A DNA stretch of 12,657 bases from Bacillota bacterium (GTDB lineage: Bacteria; Bacillota_A; Clostridia; DSM-8532), in contig JAFADM010000502.1 in assembly GCA_023424865.1 (NCBI GenBank), positions 1-12,657 of the forward strand. The letters are read 5' to 3'. Shown piece by piece: positions 6,365 to 12,029 of this stretch (position 1 is the stretch's first letter; every line of letters starts with the position of its first letter). The notes under the pieces were generated by a model that was given only the letters and a program-made list of their open reading frames with translations, searched no databases and was not told the origin of the DNA. The position numbers and the translations under genes were made by a program.

Positions 6365-6973
6365 ATGCAGGAATGGATTATAAACTTTATGAATCACTTT
6401 GGATATTTCGGTATCGCACTGCTCATTGCAATAGAAAACATATTTCCCCCAATTCCATCTGAACTGATATTGACTTTCGGCGGATTTATGACCACCTATA
6501 CCAGTATGAATATCTGGCTGGTGGTATTATTTGCTACCGTTGGTTCAGTGGCTGGAGCAATTGTCCTTTATGGTGTGGGGCGATTGCTGTCTGTTGAAAA
6601 ACTGGAATGGATTATTTATAAATGGGGATATATTCTAGGGCTGAAAAAAGAGGATGTGAAACGGGCAGAAAACTGGTTTATCCAGCGCGGCACATCAACT
6701 ATCTTTTTCTGTCGGTTCATTCCACTTATCAGAAGCCTTATTTCCATTCCCGCAGGAATGGCTAATATGCGCTGGGGGAAATTCCTCCTATACACTATTC
6801 TTGGTACCGCCATTTGGAATGTAGTTTTAGTATACCTTGGAGCTTTTGCAGGGGCTGGATGGGAACGTATTAACAAGTATATGGATGTTTATTCATATAT
6901 TGCACTTGCTATTATATTTATTATAGGAATTGGACTTATCTTCTGGATTAAAAAGAAAAGAAAAGTCAAATAG
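6365..6973 (+). CDS. DedA-family (VTT domain) membrane protein
   Basis: A 202-residue integral membrane protein with DedA hallmarks. ENIFPPIPSE (24-33) is the first re-entrant segment with its conserved acidic residue and proline pair. Residues 115-133 carry CRFIPLIRSLISIPAG with conserved arginines R117 and R123. Hydrophobic spans lie at about 12-26, 50-72, 140-165 and 177-195, followed by a lysine-rich tail. DedA proteins are phospholipid or undecaprenyl-phosphate translocases (UptA in Bacillus is one) and are needed for envelope homeostasis and resistance to cationic peptides. Which lipid this one moves is not evident. AGGAAGGGAG upstream of the ATG gives a strong ribosome binding site. 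The PAP2 fragment and methyltransferase upstream point to lipid-carrier recycling, possibly controlled by the nearby two-component system. Confidence 0.92.
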   Translation: MQEWIINFMNHFGYFGIALLIAIENIFPPIPSELILTFGGFMTTYTSMNIWLVVLFATVGSVAGAIVLYGVGRLLSVEKLEWIIYKWGYILGLKKEDVKRAENWFIQRGTSTIFFCRFIPLIRSLISIPAGMANMRWGKFLLYTILGTAIWNVVLVYLGAFAGAGWERINKYMDVYSYIALAIIFIIGIGLIFWIKKKRKVK

Positions 6974-7040
6974 CAAAATTCATTAATAGAGATATCAAAT
7001 ATAAAGTTGGAGATTTATTATTTTTGCAAATTGAAAGCGA

Positions 7041-7310
7041 TTGAAAACAGTCCTACAAGATATATACCTTTACCACATTGAATTAATTAAAACTAAAATA
7101 TATGAAAAGACTCTCCTGGCATATGGTTTAACTCCAGTAATCCCCGACACCCCCGCGGGAGGAATAATCATAACGTTGATTTACGAGGACTTAAAGAAAA
7201 AACAACCACCTAAATGTTGCTTTGTTCAGCAGAATTACGAGGACACTGTTTCAGCTCGGAAGCGAAATATCGAATATGAGCATTTGGCTGGAACGCCTCT
7301 CTTTTATTAA
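7041..7310 (+). CDS. Unrecognised small ORF between DedA and the MFS gene
   Basis: An open frame of 89 codons with a TTG start and only a weak purine-rich sequence upstream. Its middle (YEKTLLAYGLTPVIPD...TLIYEDLKK) faintly recalls the Y-G-x-x-x-x-P-D ... I-I-Y-E-E-L segment of Asp/Glu racemase-family proteins. The catalytic cysteines and flanking parts are absent, so this could be a gene scrap or coincidence. The frame ends 4 bases before the stop of the convergent MFS gene, with no terminator between. Function unknown. Confidence 0.25.
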   Translation: MKTVLQDIYLYHIELIKTKIYEKTLLAYGLTPVIPDTPAGGIIITLIYEDLKKKQPPKCCFVQQNYEDTVSARKRNIEYEHLAGTPLFY

Positions 7311-7314
7311 ATAA

Positions 7315-8469
7315 TTACTCTGCTGTTTTAGTCTTCGAAGAAGTTAAAAAATACAAAAGCCCTGCAAGGATAGGGAAGAAAGCAAATGTAAAATACATCC
7401 AATTGTATCCCAATGCAGATGAGACAATACCGGCAATAACAGAACCAAACCCTATTCCTCCATCAAATCCGGTGAAAAATGTTGCATTTGCTGCTCCGCG
7501 TCTGTCTTTCGGAGCATAAATAACAGCCAGAGTTTGCAAGCTCGACTGAACCGCACCAAATCCTATCCCATATAAAAAGGCGACAAATAAAAAGATCAAC
7601 ATTGTAGACGCCTGAGAAAGGATCACCATAGCTATAACCAGTAGAATCAATCCTGGATACATGGTGGCATTAAACCCCAAACGATCAACTAATCGTCCGA
7701 AAATCGGTCTGGTTACCAGCATTGCGGCAGCGTAGACCAAAAAATATAGACCGATATTTGCGATTCCCTTTTCTAACGCGTATATAGAGAGGAAACTGAC
7801 TATGGAACCATAAGCAGCCGAAACGAAAAACATAACTATAGCCGGCCGCATAGAAGAACGTTCAAAAATTGCAGCTTTCTTTTTGCCTGCTTGTTGCCCC
7901 TCTACAGTACGGTAACGGAAGAAGATGGCCAGACAGAAGCCTATTGCGCCAAACCCTGCAGACGTAAACATAAGATTTGATGTATTTCCTCCGGCAAACA
8001 AAGCAAGACCAAGAGCCGGTGCCAATGCCATTGCCAAACCCGAGGAAAGGCTGAAAAAGCCCATAGATTCACTAAATCGTTCTTTTGGGATGATATCTGT
8101 TGCTACAGTATTGCTTGAGGTACTAGACGCACCCCATCCAAATCCATGCAGAAAACGAATTGCAAGAATGACGCTCACATAAGGGAACCACCAATAGGAC
8201 AGCGTTGCTGCAATAATAACACCAATACCAGCAAGCAATATCAACTTACGTCCCCATTTATCAACGGCCAAACCGGAAACAGGCCGGATAATCAGTGCAG
8301 ATATTGTGGTAAGACCTGTAATCCAGCCAATAACAGAATCGGCACCGCCTAAAGACTTAACGTAAAGCGGCAGCGTGGGCATGAGCATTTGAAATCCTAT
8401 AAAAATCAACAGGTTAATTATTGTGATGCCAATAAAATCTTTAGTCCATATTTTCGGTTTGATTTGCAT
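7315..8469 (-). CDS. Major facilitator superfamily efflux transporter
   Basis: A 384-residue, 12-span transporter of the MFS_1 type. Motif A appears after the second span as GLAVDKWGRK (66-75) and is echoed in the second half as GRLVDRLGF (258-266). RFLHGFGWG (105-113) matches motif B of proton-coupled antiporters. A charged central loop (about 186-207) separates the two six-span halves. The substrate is not readable, but these features and control by a MarR protein favour export of drugs or other toxic small molecules. The ATG at 8469 has GAGAGGGATC upstream. It lies 38 bases downstream of the MarR gene on the same strand and should share its promoter. Confidence 0.92.
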   Translation of the reverse strand: MQIKPKIWTKDFIGITIINLLIFIGFQMLMPTLPLYVKSLGGADSVIGWITGLTTISALIIRPVSGLAVDKWGRKLILLAGIGVIIAATLSYWWFPYVSVILAIRFLHGFGWGASSTSSNTVATDIIPKERFSESMGFFSLSSGLAMALAPALGLALFAGGNTSNLMFTSAGFGAIGFCLAIFFRYRTVEGQQAGKKKAAIFERSSMRPAIVMFFVSAAYGSIVSFLSIYALEKGIANIGLYFLVYAAAMLVTRPIFGRLVDRLGFNATMYPGLILLVIAMVILSQASTMLIFLFVAFLYGIGFGAVQSSLQTLAVIYAPKDRRGAANATFFTGFDGGIGFGSVIAGIVSSALGYNWMYFTFAFFPILAGLLYFLTSSKTKTAE

Positions 8470-8507
8470 ATTTTTGATCCCTCTCTTAGTAGCTTAAATA
8501 AGCAAGG

Positions 8508-8942
8508 CTAATCTTCAGCTTTATTTTCCTCTAAAACGTTATTTAGGATTTTTTTCAACAATTCCTTCGTTTGTTTGATTTCCAATGGAGAAAGATTTTT
8601 TGTCGTTATCTTCACAATCTCCATGAATGTCTCTTGCATATGAGCGGATATTTGTTTACCCTTATCCGTCAGATACAAACGGTCAAAACGGTTATCTTCC
8701 GTATCCTTTTCTTTACGGACATAACCGTTGTCAATCAAATTCTTGACCGCTTTAGCTGTGGTAGATTTACTGATATACAACCAATCGCTTAAATCTTTTT
8801 GTGTAATACCCTCACTTCGCGATATCACATAAAAGAAATCATGTTGTCCGCTTCGGATCGAAATGCCCGTTAGCTTATGATTTAATATAATCTGCAAATT
8901 GCGATGAATCGCAGCAGTTAATTTTCCTATGCTTTCATTCAT
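8508..8942 (-). CDS. MarR-family transcriptional regulator
   Basis: A 144-residue winged-helix regulator. The helix-turn-helix is at about residues 47-71 (TQKDLSDWLYISKSTTAKAV, then NLIDNGY), followed by the wing with D82 and R85 in EKDTEDNRFDRLYLT. The N- and C-terminal helices would form the dimer interface. MarR dimers usually repress their own operon and release DNA on binding a phenolic or toxic ligand. Here the promoter carries two near-identical 20-bp palindromes (8961-8980 and 8998-9017) bracketing and overlapping the -35 and start site, a strong sign of autoregulation. GAAGGGG lies upstream of the ATG. The MFS gene downstream is the likely effector. Confidence 0.93.
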   Translation of the reverse strand: MNESIGKLTAAIHRNLQIILNHKLTGISIRSGQHDFFYVISRSEGITQKDLSDWLYISKSTTAKAVKNLIDNGYVRKEKDTEDNRFDRLYLTDKGKQISAHMQETFMEIVKITTKNLSPLEIKQTKELLKKILNNVLEENKAED

Positions 8943-8960
8943 GATTATACCCCTTCGAAA

Positions 8961-8980
8961 TTAGTTTCACTTGAAACTAA
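8961..8980. promoter_or_regulatory. MarR operator O1, perfect palindrome
   Basis: TTAGTTTCACTTGAAACTAA is a perfect 9-2-9 palindrome. It covers the expected transcription start of the leftward MarR/MFS operon, just downstream of the -10 at 8985-8990. Its size and symmetry fit a MarR dimer site. Confidence 0.75.
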
Positions 8981-8984
8981 TAGC

Positions 8985-9013
8985 ATTATGACATAAATTA
9001 GTTTCTCTTGCAA
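8985..9013 (-). promoter_or_regulatory. Promoter of the MarR/MFS operon, TTGCAA - 17 bp - CATAAT
   Basis: On the minus strand TTGCAA (9013-9008) and CATAAT (8990-8985) are separated by exactly 17 bases. The -35 lies inside operator O2 and the start point inside O1, so bound repressor would block both polymerase contacts. Confidence 0.7.
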
Positions 9014-9017
9014 CTAA
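8998..9017. promoter_or_regulatory. MarR operator O2, near-copy of O1
   Basis: TTAGTTTCTCTTGCAACTAA differs from O1 at only two of 20 positions and keeps the TTAGTT...AACTAA ends. Centres of O1 and O2 are 37 bp apart, about 3.5 helical turns. O2 overlaps the -35 of the leftward promoter and also lies upstream of the divergent flavodoxin gene, which it may co-regulate. Confidence 0.7.
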
Positions 9018-9029
9018 TTTTAATTGGAA

Positions 9030-9053
9030 CCTTGCAAAGTACAGTTTACAAGG
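9030..9053. repeat. Imperfect inverted repeat upstream of the flavodoxin gene
   Basis: CCTTGCAAA (9030-9038) pairs with TTTACAAGG (9045-9053) with one mismatch around GTACAG. It differs in sequence from the two MarR palindromes, so it may serve another regulator of the rightward flavodoxin gene. No clear rightward promoter was found. Confidence 0.35.
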
Positions 9054-9476
9054 GACTGCACAGGGTAGCGGTCTAACGGTCTAGAGGGTGGTGTGTTGTA
9101 CGTAATCTATTTTACCTGGTCAGGCCGCACCGGAGAAATGGCTAGAATTATTTCAAGGTTGACAGGTGCCTCTATTCAGGAAATTCTGCCGGAAACACCG
9201 TACGCGCTAAACTATAACGCGGTAGTGAATCAGGGAAAGAAGGAAATCAGCGCTAAGTTCCAGCCACCAATTAAAAAGCTGGATTTAGACTTAAGCCAGT
9301 ATGATGTTTTTTTTATTGGAACCCCCATCTGGTGGGGAACCATGGCACCGCCAATAACCACATTTCTAAAGAAAATGATCTTTGTGGGAAGGTTTGTCCC
9401 TCGGTGGATTATTAACTTTTATATTCGAATTTTGCATTCTGTAATATTCATAGTCGAAACAGGCTTAAAAATGCTA

Positions 9477-9501
9477 AAAACCCTTGTCGCACAAGGGTTT
9501 T
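9477..9501 (-). terminator. Hairpin terminator downstream of the tRNA-Ser remnant
   Basis: AAAACCCTTGT (9477-9487) and ACAAGGGTTTT (9491-9501) form a perfect 11-bp stem with the 3-base loop CGC. Read leftward it lies 11 bases past the tRNA CCA and ends in a run of T, so it is the original terminator of the tRNA transcript. It could also act on rightward transcription. Confidence 0.7.
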
Positions 9502-9512
9502 CAGACAAATTT

Positions 9513-9568
9513 TGGCGGAGAGGGCGGGATTTGAACCCGCGTGCCGTTTCCGGCAAACTGATTTCGAG
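9513..9568 (-). tRNA. 3' half of tRNA-Ser(CGA), truncated at the anticodon loop; likely attachment site
   Basis: On the minus strand, from 9568 to 9513, one reads in order: anticodon loop CTCGAAA with anticodon CGA, the 3' anticodon strand TCAGT, a long variable arm TGCCG-GAAA-CGGCA (class II, serine type), a T arm GCGGG-TTCAAAT-CCCGC, the 3' acceptor strand CCTCTCC, the discriminator G and an encoded CCA. All 56 bases fit a serine tRNA, but the 5' half (GGAGAGG acceptor, D arm, 5' anticodon strand) is absent from adjoining DNA. Tyrosine recombinases often cross over in the anticodon loop, leaving exactly this 3' fragment at one element end and an intact tRNA at the other. TTTCG-(6)-CGAAA at 9562-9577 may be the recombinase core. 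Confidence 0.8.
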
Positions 9569-9842
9569 CGAACGAAAGGAAAGAAGAGGTTGCTCCCGGT
9601 CACTCAAGGCCGTTTGATCCGCCCTGGAAGCCTTATATTATGCGGATTCTAGTGTAATGGAAGTTGACGTAGTGTGCGGTTCCGACATTTTAGGGAAGGA
9701 GGTACTTTGCCCCAATGATAGAGAAAAAATGATAGATAAGTGATAACAAATCGCGTCAAGTCTGTCTCATAAAACCAATTTACTCCCCAGCAATTTCCTG
9801 CTCTTTGCTGCCGACAATGCAAAGAAACGGAGGTTGTAGCCT
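9569..9842. other. Element-end spacer with an abandoned ribosome binding site
   Basis: Between the tRNA remnant and the first element gene no sizeable ORF is seen. A strong Shine-Dalgarno GGAAGGAGGT lies near 9695-9704, but the starts after it (TTG and ATG around 9708-9716) reach stops within a few codons. A small inverted repeat CTTTGC/GCAAAG (9803-9808 with 9819-9824) precedes the ribosome binding site of the gene at 9843. Confidence 0.4.
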
Positions 9843-10307
9843 ATGAAGAAACTTACCATAGATGAGCTGTATTTGCAGATGTTCGCCACTTATGATGACA
9901 TTCTCTCTGTGGACGATGTGGCGGTCATCATGAACCTGGATAAGAAGCGGGTGTACCGGATGCTACGCTCCGGCGAGATCAACAGCATCAAGTTCGACCG
10001 CTGGGTGCGGGTGCCAAAGCTATGGCTCATTGAGTATATTCAGAAATACGGATTTCAGCGGCAGCAGAGCTTTCATGAACAAAGGCGGGCCGCCGTGGCG
10101 CTCTACTGCCAGACCCCAAGGAGCCGCAAACAGATTCAGGAATTCCTCGACCTATCCGACCGGAAATTTTTCCGGGACACCGTACTGCATCCCCTGCTGG
10201 ATGAGGGCATCATCCGGATGACCATTCCGGAGTACCCCGGTCATATAAAGCAGCGGTATGTAACGGCACGGCCCTATGAAAGCGAGGATTCCGATGATGA
10301 AAACTAA
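9843..10307 (+). CDS. Excisionase-fold helix-turn-helix protein with C-terminal winged helix
   Basis: A 154-residue protein with two DNA-binding parts. Residues about 20-69 are an excisionase-type helix-turn-helix (LSVDDVAVIMNLDKKRVYRM ... WVRVPKLWLIEYI). Residues about 82-141 form a second winged helix (RSRKQIQEFLDLSDRKFF ... HPLLDEGIIRMTIPEYPG), like the C-terminal domains found on AlbA_2/RecG-like proteins. The tail is acidic (ESEDSDDEN). CGGAGG lies 8-9 bases upstream of the ATG. Its last codons overlap the start of the ParB-like gene, implying translational coupling. Such pairs occur in clostridial conjugative elements, where the role may be maintenance or excision control; that is inference. 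Part of its sequence recurs at 11906-11933. Confidence 0.75.
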   Translation: MKKLTIDELYLQMFATYDDILSVDDVAVIMNLDKKRVYRMLRSGEINSIKFDRWVRVPKLWLIEYIQKYGFQRQQSFHEQRRAAVALYCQTPRSRKQIQEFLDLSDRKFFRDTVLHPLLDEGIIRMTIPEYPGHIKQRYVTARPYESEDSDDEN

Positions 10308-11154
10308 CACAGGAGAAAAAAGTATTTCGGCCCGGCTGGAGCAATTGCATCCTTTTGAAAATCATCCGTTCCGGGTGGTGGAAGACGATGCATTACGCCA
10401 GCTGGCCCAAAGCATTCGGGAAAATGGGGTGTTAACTCCCTGCATCGTCCGGCCAAGTTCGTATGGCGATGGTTATGAGCTGCTGTCTGGTCACCGTCGC
10501 GTAGCAGCCTGTCGGCTCATCGCTCGCAAGACCGTTCCGGTTATTGTCCGGGAATTGGATGACGATGCCGCCGTGATTTTAATGGTGGACTCCAATCAGC
10601 AACGGGAAAACCTGTTGCCTAGTGAAAAGGCGTTTGCCTATCGAATGAAGTTGGATGCGATGAAACATCAAGGTAAGTCTACTGAATCAACTTGTGCCCA
10701 AGTTGGGCACAAGCTAAAATCACGAGATATCGTCGCAAGGGAAGCCGGGGAAAGTCGCAATCAGGTTCAACGTTACATCCGTCTCACCTATCTGGAAGAA
10801 AACCTCCTTGAAATGGTAGACGAGGGGCGAATTTCCTTTAGCCCAGCGGTGGAGATTTCCTTTCTGAAGCACGATGAGCAGTGTATGCTGCTGGAGACCA
10901 TCCTTACGGAGGAGAGTACCCCCTCTCTGTCTCAAGCGCAGAACCTTAAGAGCCTCAGTCTCGAGGGAAAGTTGGATATTGATACCATCCTCGCCATTAT
11001 GAGTGAGCAGAAAGGCAACCAGATGAACCGGCTCAAGTTACGTGAAGATAAACTCCGGGAGTTCTTTCCCGAAAGTTATACTCCAAGGCAGATGGAGGAA
11101 GTTATTTTACAATTACTTGCCCAGTGGAAGCGCACTAACCCAAAATCAAAATAA
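10294..11154 (+). CDS. ParB/RepB/Spo0J-family partition-like protein
   Basis: A 286-residue protein. The N-terminal ParB domain (about residues 10-105) has the PFRVV box, GVLTPCIVRP, the nucleotide-binding motif GHRR (66-69; GERR in many family members) and NQQRENLLPSEKA (101-113). A central helix-turn-helix reads SRDIVAREAGESRNQVQRYI (143-162). The C-terminal part (about 240-285) is basic and helical. ParB proteins bind parS-like sites and clamp DNA using CTP; element-borne versions support segregation or regulate transfer genes. No ParA partner is visible in the window, and no parS-like palindrome was identified. GAGG at 10284-10287 favours the ATG at 10294, which overlaps the stop of the preceding gene; the frame is open to 10276. 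Confidence 0.9.
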   Translation: MMKTNTGEKSISARLEQLHPFENHPFRVVEDDALRQLAQSIRENGVLTPCIVRPSSYGDGYELLSGHRRVAACRLIARKTVPVIVRELDDDAAVILMVDSNQQRENLLPSEKAFAYRMKLDAMKHQGKSTESTCAQVGHKLKSRDIVAREAGESRNQVQRYIRLTYLEENLLEMVDEGRISFSPAVEISFLKHDEQCMLLETILTEESTPSLSQAQNLKSLSLEGKLDIDTILAIMSEQKGNQMNRLKLREDKLREFFPESYTPRQMEEVILQLLAQWKRTNPKSK

Positions 11155-11161
11155 CCCTTTA

Positions 11162-11199
11162 CACAACAGGGCCATGTGTAGATCACGGGTCCTGTTGTG
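11162..11199 (+). terminator. Hairpin after the ParB-like gene, possible terminator without U-tract
   Basis: CACAACAGG (11162-11170) pairs with CCTGTTGTG (11191-11199), extended inward by three more pairs. It starts 8 bases after the ParB stop, as a terminator would, but is followed by CATATGAATT rather than a T-run. It may therefore act as an mRNA 3' stabiliser or a weak terminator. Confidence 0.4.
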
Positions 11200-11395
11200 C
11201 ATATGAATTGCTATGTTTCAAGAAACAAGAGTAAGCGATAAGGAAGTGATGATCCATAACAGGTACTTTCTGGTGGTGAATTAGGTGAATCTTCAACTAT
11301 TAAGAATTTCTTTATAGTTCAAACAGAAAGTTCGCGTAAGGTGAGCCGATAAATTGCCCTTTGTTCCATATAATACATCCAGCGACTAAGCAGGT

Positions 11396-11437
11396 TACTT
11401 TCATGCTAATATTACGTATGAAATTAGTATGAAAGTA
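11396..11437. repeat. 15-bp inverted repeat with 12-base loop
   Basis: TACTTTCATGCTAAT (11396-11410) pairs with ATTAGTATGAAAGTA (11423-11437), all 15 pairs formed with one G-T wobble. GTTACTTT and AAAGTAAC (11394-11401 and 11437-11444) offer a shifted alternative pairing. No T-run follows on either strand. Origin, operator or mobile-element end are all possible. Confidence 0.45.
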
Positions 11438-11471
11438 AAGTAACGCTTAAAAGAGTATGTAGAAGCCGATA

Positions 11472-11762
11472 TTAGGGAGATTTCTGCCAATCGTCACGCA
11501 CATGGCCTTCCTTCCAAAGCTTATCACGCACCTCTTTTACCATACCCACGACGTCTTGTTCCGTTTCCAAGCCTAGCCGCTCTGCTTCTCCCGCAAAAGC
11601 TGTCTGCGCATTTTTAAGCGCGACCATAGCGGCATTTTCCATAATGATACACCCGTTTTCCTCAATAAAAATAACTTTATCGCCGTCCTTTACACCTAGC
11701 TTCTTGCGTATCTCAACGGGTATCGTGATTTGTCCGCGTGTTGTGATCTTTGCAAGTTCCAT
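11472..11762 (-). CDS. AbrB/MazE/SpoVT-family DNA-binding protein, antitoxin-like
   Basis: A 96-residue protein. The N-terminal swapped-hairpin AbrB domain (about residues 1-45) reads ELAKITTRGQITIPVEIRKK, then LGVKDGDKVIFIEENG, close to the family consensus. The C-terminal helical half (about 50-96) ends RDKLWKEGHVRDDWQKSP and is the type that in antitoxins wraps the toxin, often a PIN-domain nuclease. No toxin gene follows the stop, so it is either an orphan antitoxin or a stand-alone regulator. I chose the ATG at 11762 because AAAGGAG lies 8 bases upstream; a TTG at 11768 would leave only 2. A perfect 10-bp inverted repeat in its leader (11780-11805) is a likely autoregulatory operator. 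Confidence 0.85.
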   Translation of the reverse strand: MELAKITTRGQITIPVEIRKKLGVKDGDKVIFIEENGCIIMENAAMVALKNAQTAFAGEAERLGLETEQDVVGMVKEVRDKLWKEGHVRDDWQKSP

Positions 11763-11779
11763 TAACAATGCTCCTTTCC

Positions 11780-11805
11780 GGCTTGCATTAAAATCAATGC
11801 AAGCC
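11780..11805. promoter_or_regulatory. Inverted repeat in the AbrB-like gene leader, probable operator
   Basis: GGCTTGCATT (11780-11789) and AATGCAAGCC (11796-11805) are perfectly complementary around AAAATC. The site lies directly upstream of the ribosome binding site and next to the expected transcription start, where antitoxin-type regulators bind to repress themselves. Confidence 0.5.
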
Positions 11806-11813
11806 TTGAATAC

Positions 11814-11842
11814 GCTATATGTTGTTTTTTCAGAAAATACAA
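11814..11842 (-). promoter_or_regulatory. Weak candidate promoter of the AbrB-like gene
   Basis: On the minus strand TTGTAT (11842-11837), 17 bases and TATAGC (11819-11814). Both hexamers deviate from consensus, but the spacing is ideal and the start point would abut the inverted repeat at 11780-11805. Confidence 0.3.
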
Positions 11843-11905
11843 CAACCTCAGGATATATTGGAACTGTTAACCCCGGACCGTAAAAGTCTCGCGCTAAAAA
11901 TCATT

Positions 11906-11933
11906 TGGGTGCGGGTGCCAAAGTTATGGCTCA
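11906..11933 (+). pseudogene. 28-bp remnant of a second excisionase-fold gene
   Basis: This matches 10002-10029 inside the gene at 9843 at 27 of 28 positions. The one change (CTA to TTA) is synonymous for leucine, and both encode WVRVPKLWL. Flanking bases show no further similarity and no open gene surrounds it. It appears to be a leftover of a duplicated or recombined copy. Confidence 0.55.
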
Positions 11934-11963
11934 AACGCCACTGGGAAACGCCGGGTAAATAAA

Positions 11964-11992
11964 TTCCAATCTGCACCTTGCCATGGTATACT
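11964..11992 (+). promoter_or_regulatory. Candidate promoter of the metallophosphoesterase gene
   Basis: TTCCAA (11964-11969), a 17-base spacer and TATACT (11987-11992) would start transcription near 11999, about 30 bases before the TTG start at 12030. Confidence 0.4.
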
Positions 11993-12029
11993 GAAAAGAC
12001 AACGTTTACCCCGAAAGGAGGCGGAAGCC

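Larger units (their letters stand above)
9093..9617 (+). pseudogene. Flavodoxin-like gene truncated after about 100 codons
   Basis: From a GTG at 9093 (AGAGGG 4 bases upstream) the first ~100 residues match small flavodoxins. They include a P-loop FMN-phosphate segment YFTWSGRTGEMA (6-17), PETPYALNYN (33-42), VVNQGKKEI (44-52), and the FMN-contact loop FFIGTPIWWGTMAPPITTFL (73-92). Beyond about residue 102 (near 9398) the expected C-terminal FMN-binding loops are missing. The frame then reads through unrelated DNA, a terminator hairpin and the antisense of a tRNA 3' half, ending at 9617; that tail (RRGRDLNPR and onward) is an artefact. Flavodoxins shuttle electrons through FMN, and MarR-linked ones may reduce quinones or xenobiotics. 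This copy lacks about a third of the fold and is probably inactive. Confidence 0.65.
11155..11471. other. Intergenic region with two strong hairpins, no gene seen
   Basis: This lies between the convergent ParB-like and AbrB-like genes. It holds the hairpins at 11162-11199 and 11396-11437 and an isolated TATAAT (11369-11374) without a matching -35. A short frame after GGAAG near 11240 stops within a dozen codons. Confidence 0.5.

Noticed and set aside
7126..7138. GTTTAACTCCAGT, identical to part of the heptamer array at 4744-4756.
   Set aside because: It is a single heptamer with no further units at 11-bp steps. One 13-base match in a window this size is expected by chance.
9510..9617. Protein-like tail with RRGRDLNPR at the end of the flavodoxin frame, and a minus-strand frame at 9419-9607.
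   Set aside because: These translate through the tRNA-Ser remnant and its terminator; this peptide is a known artefact of reading a tRNA 3' end.
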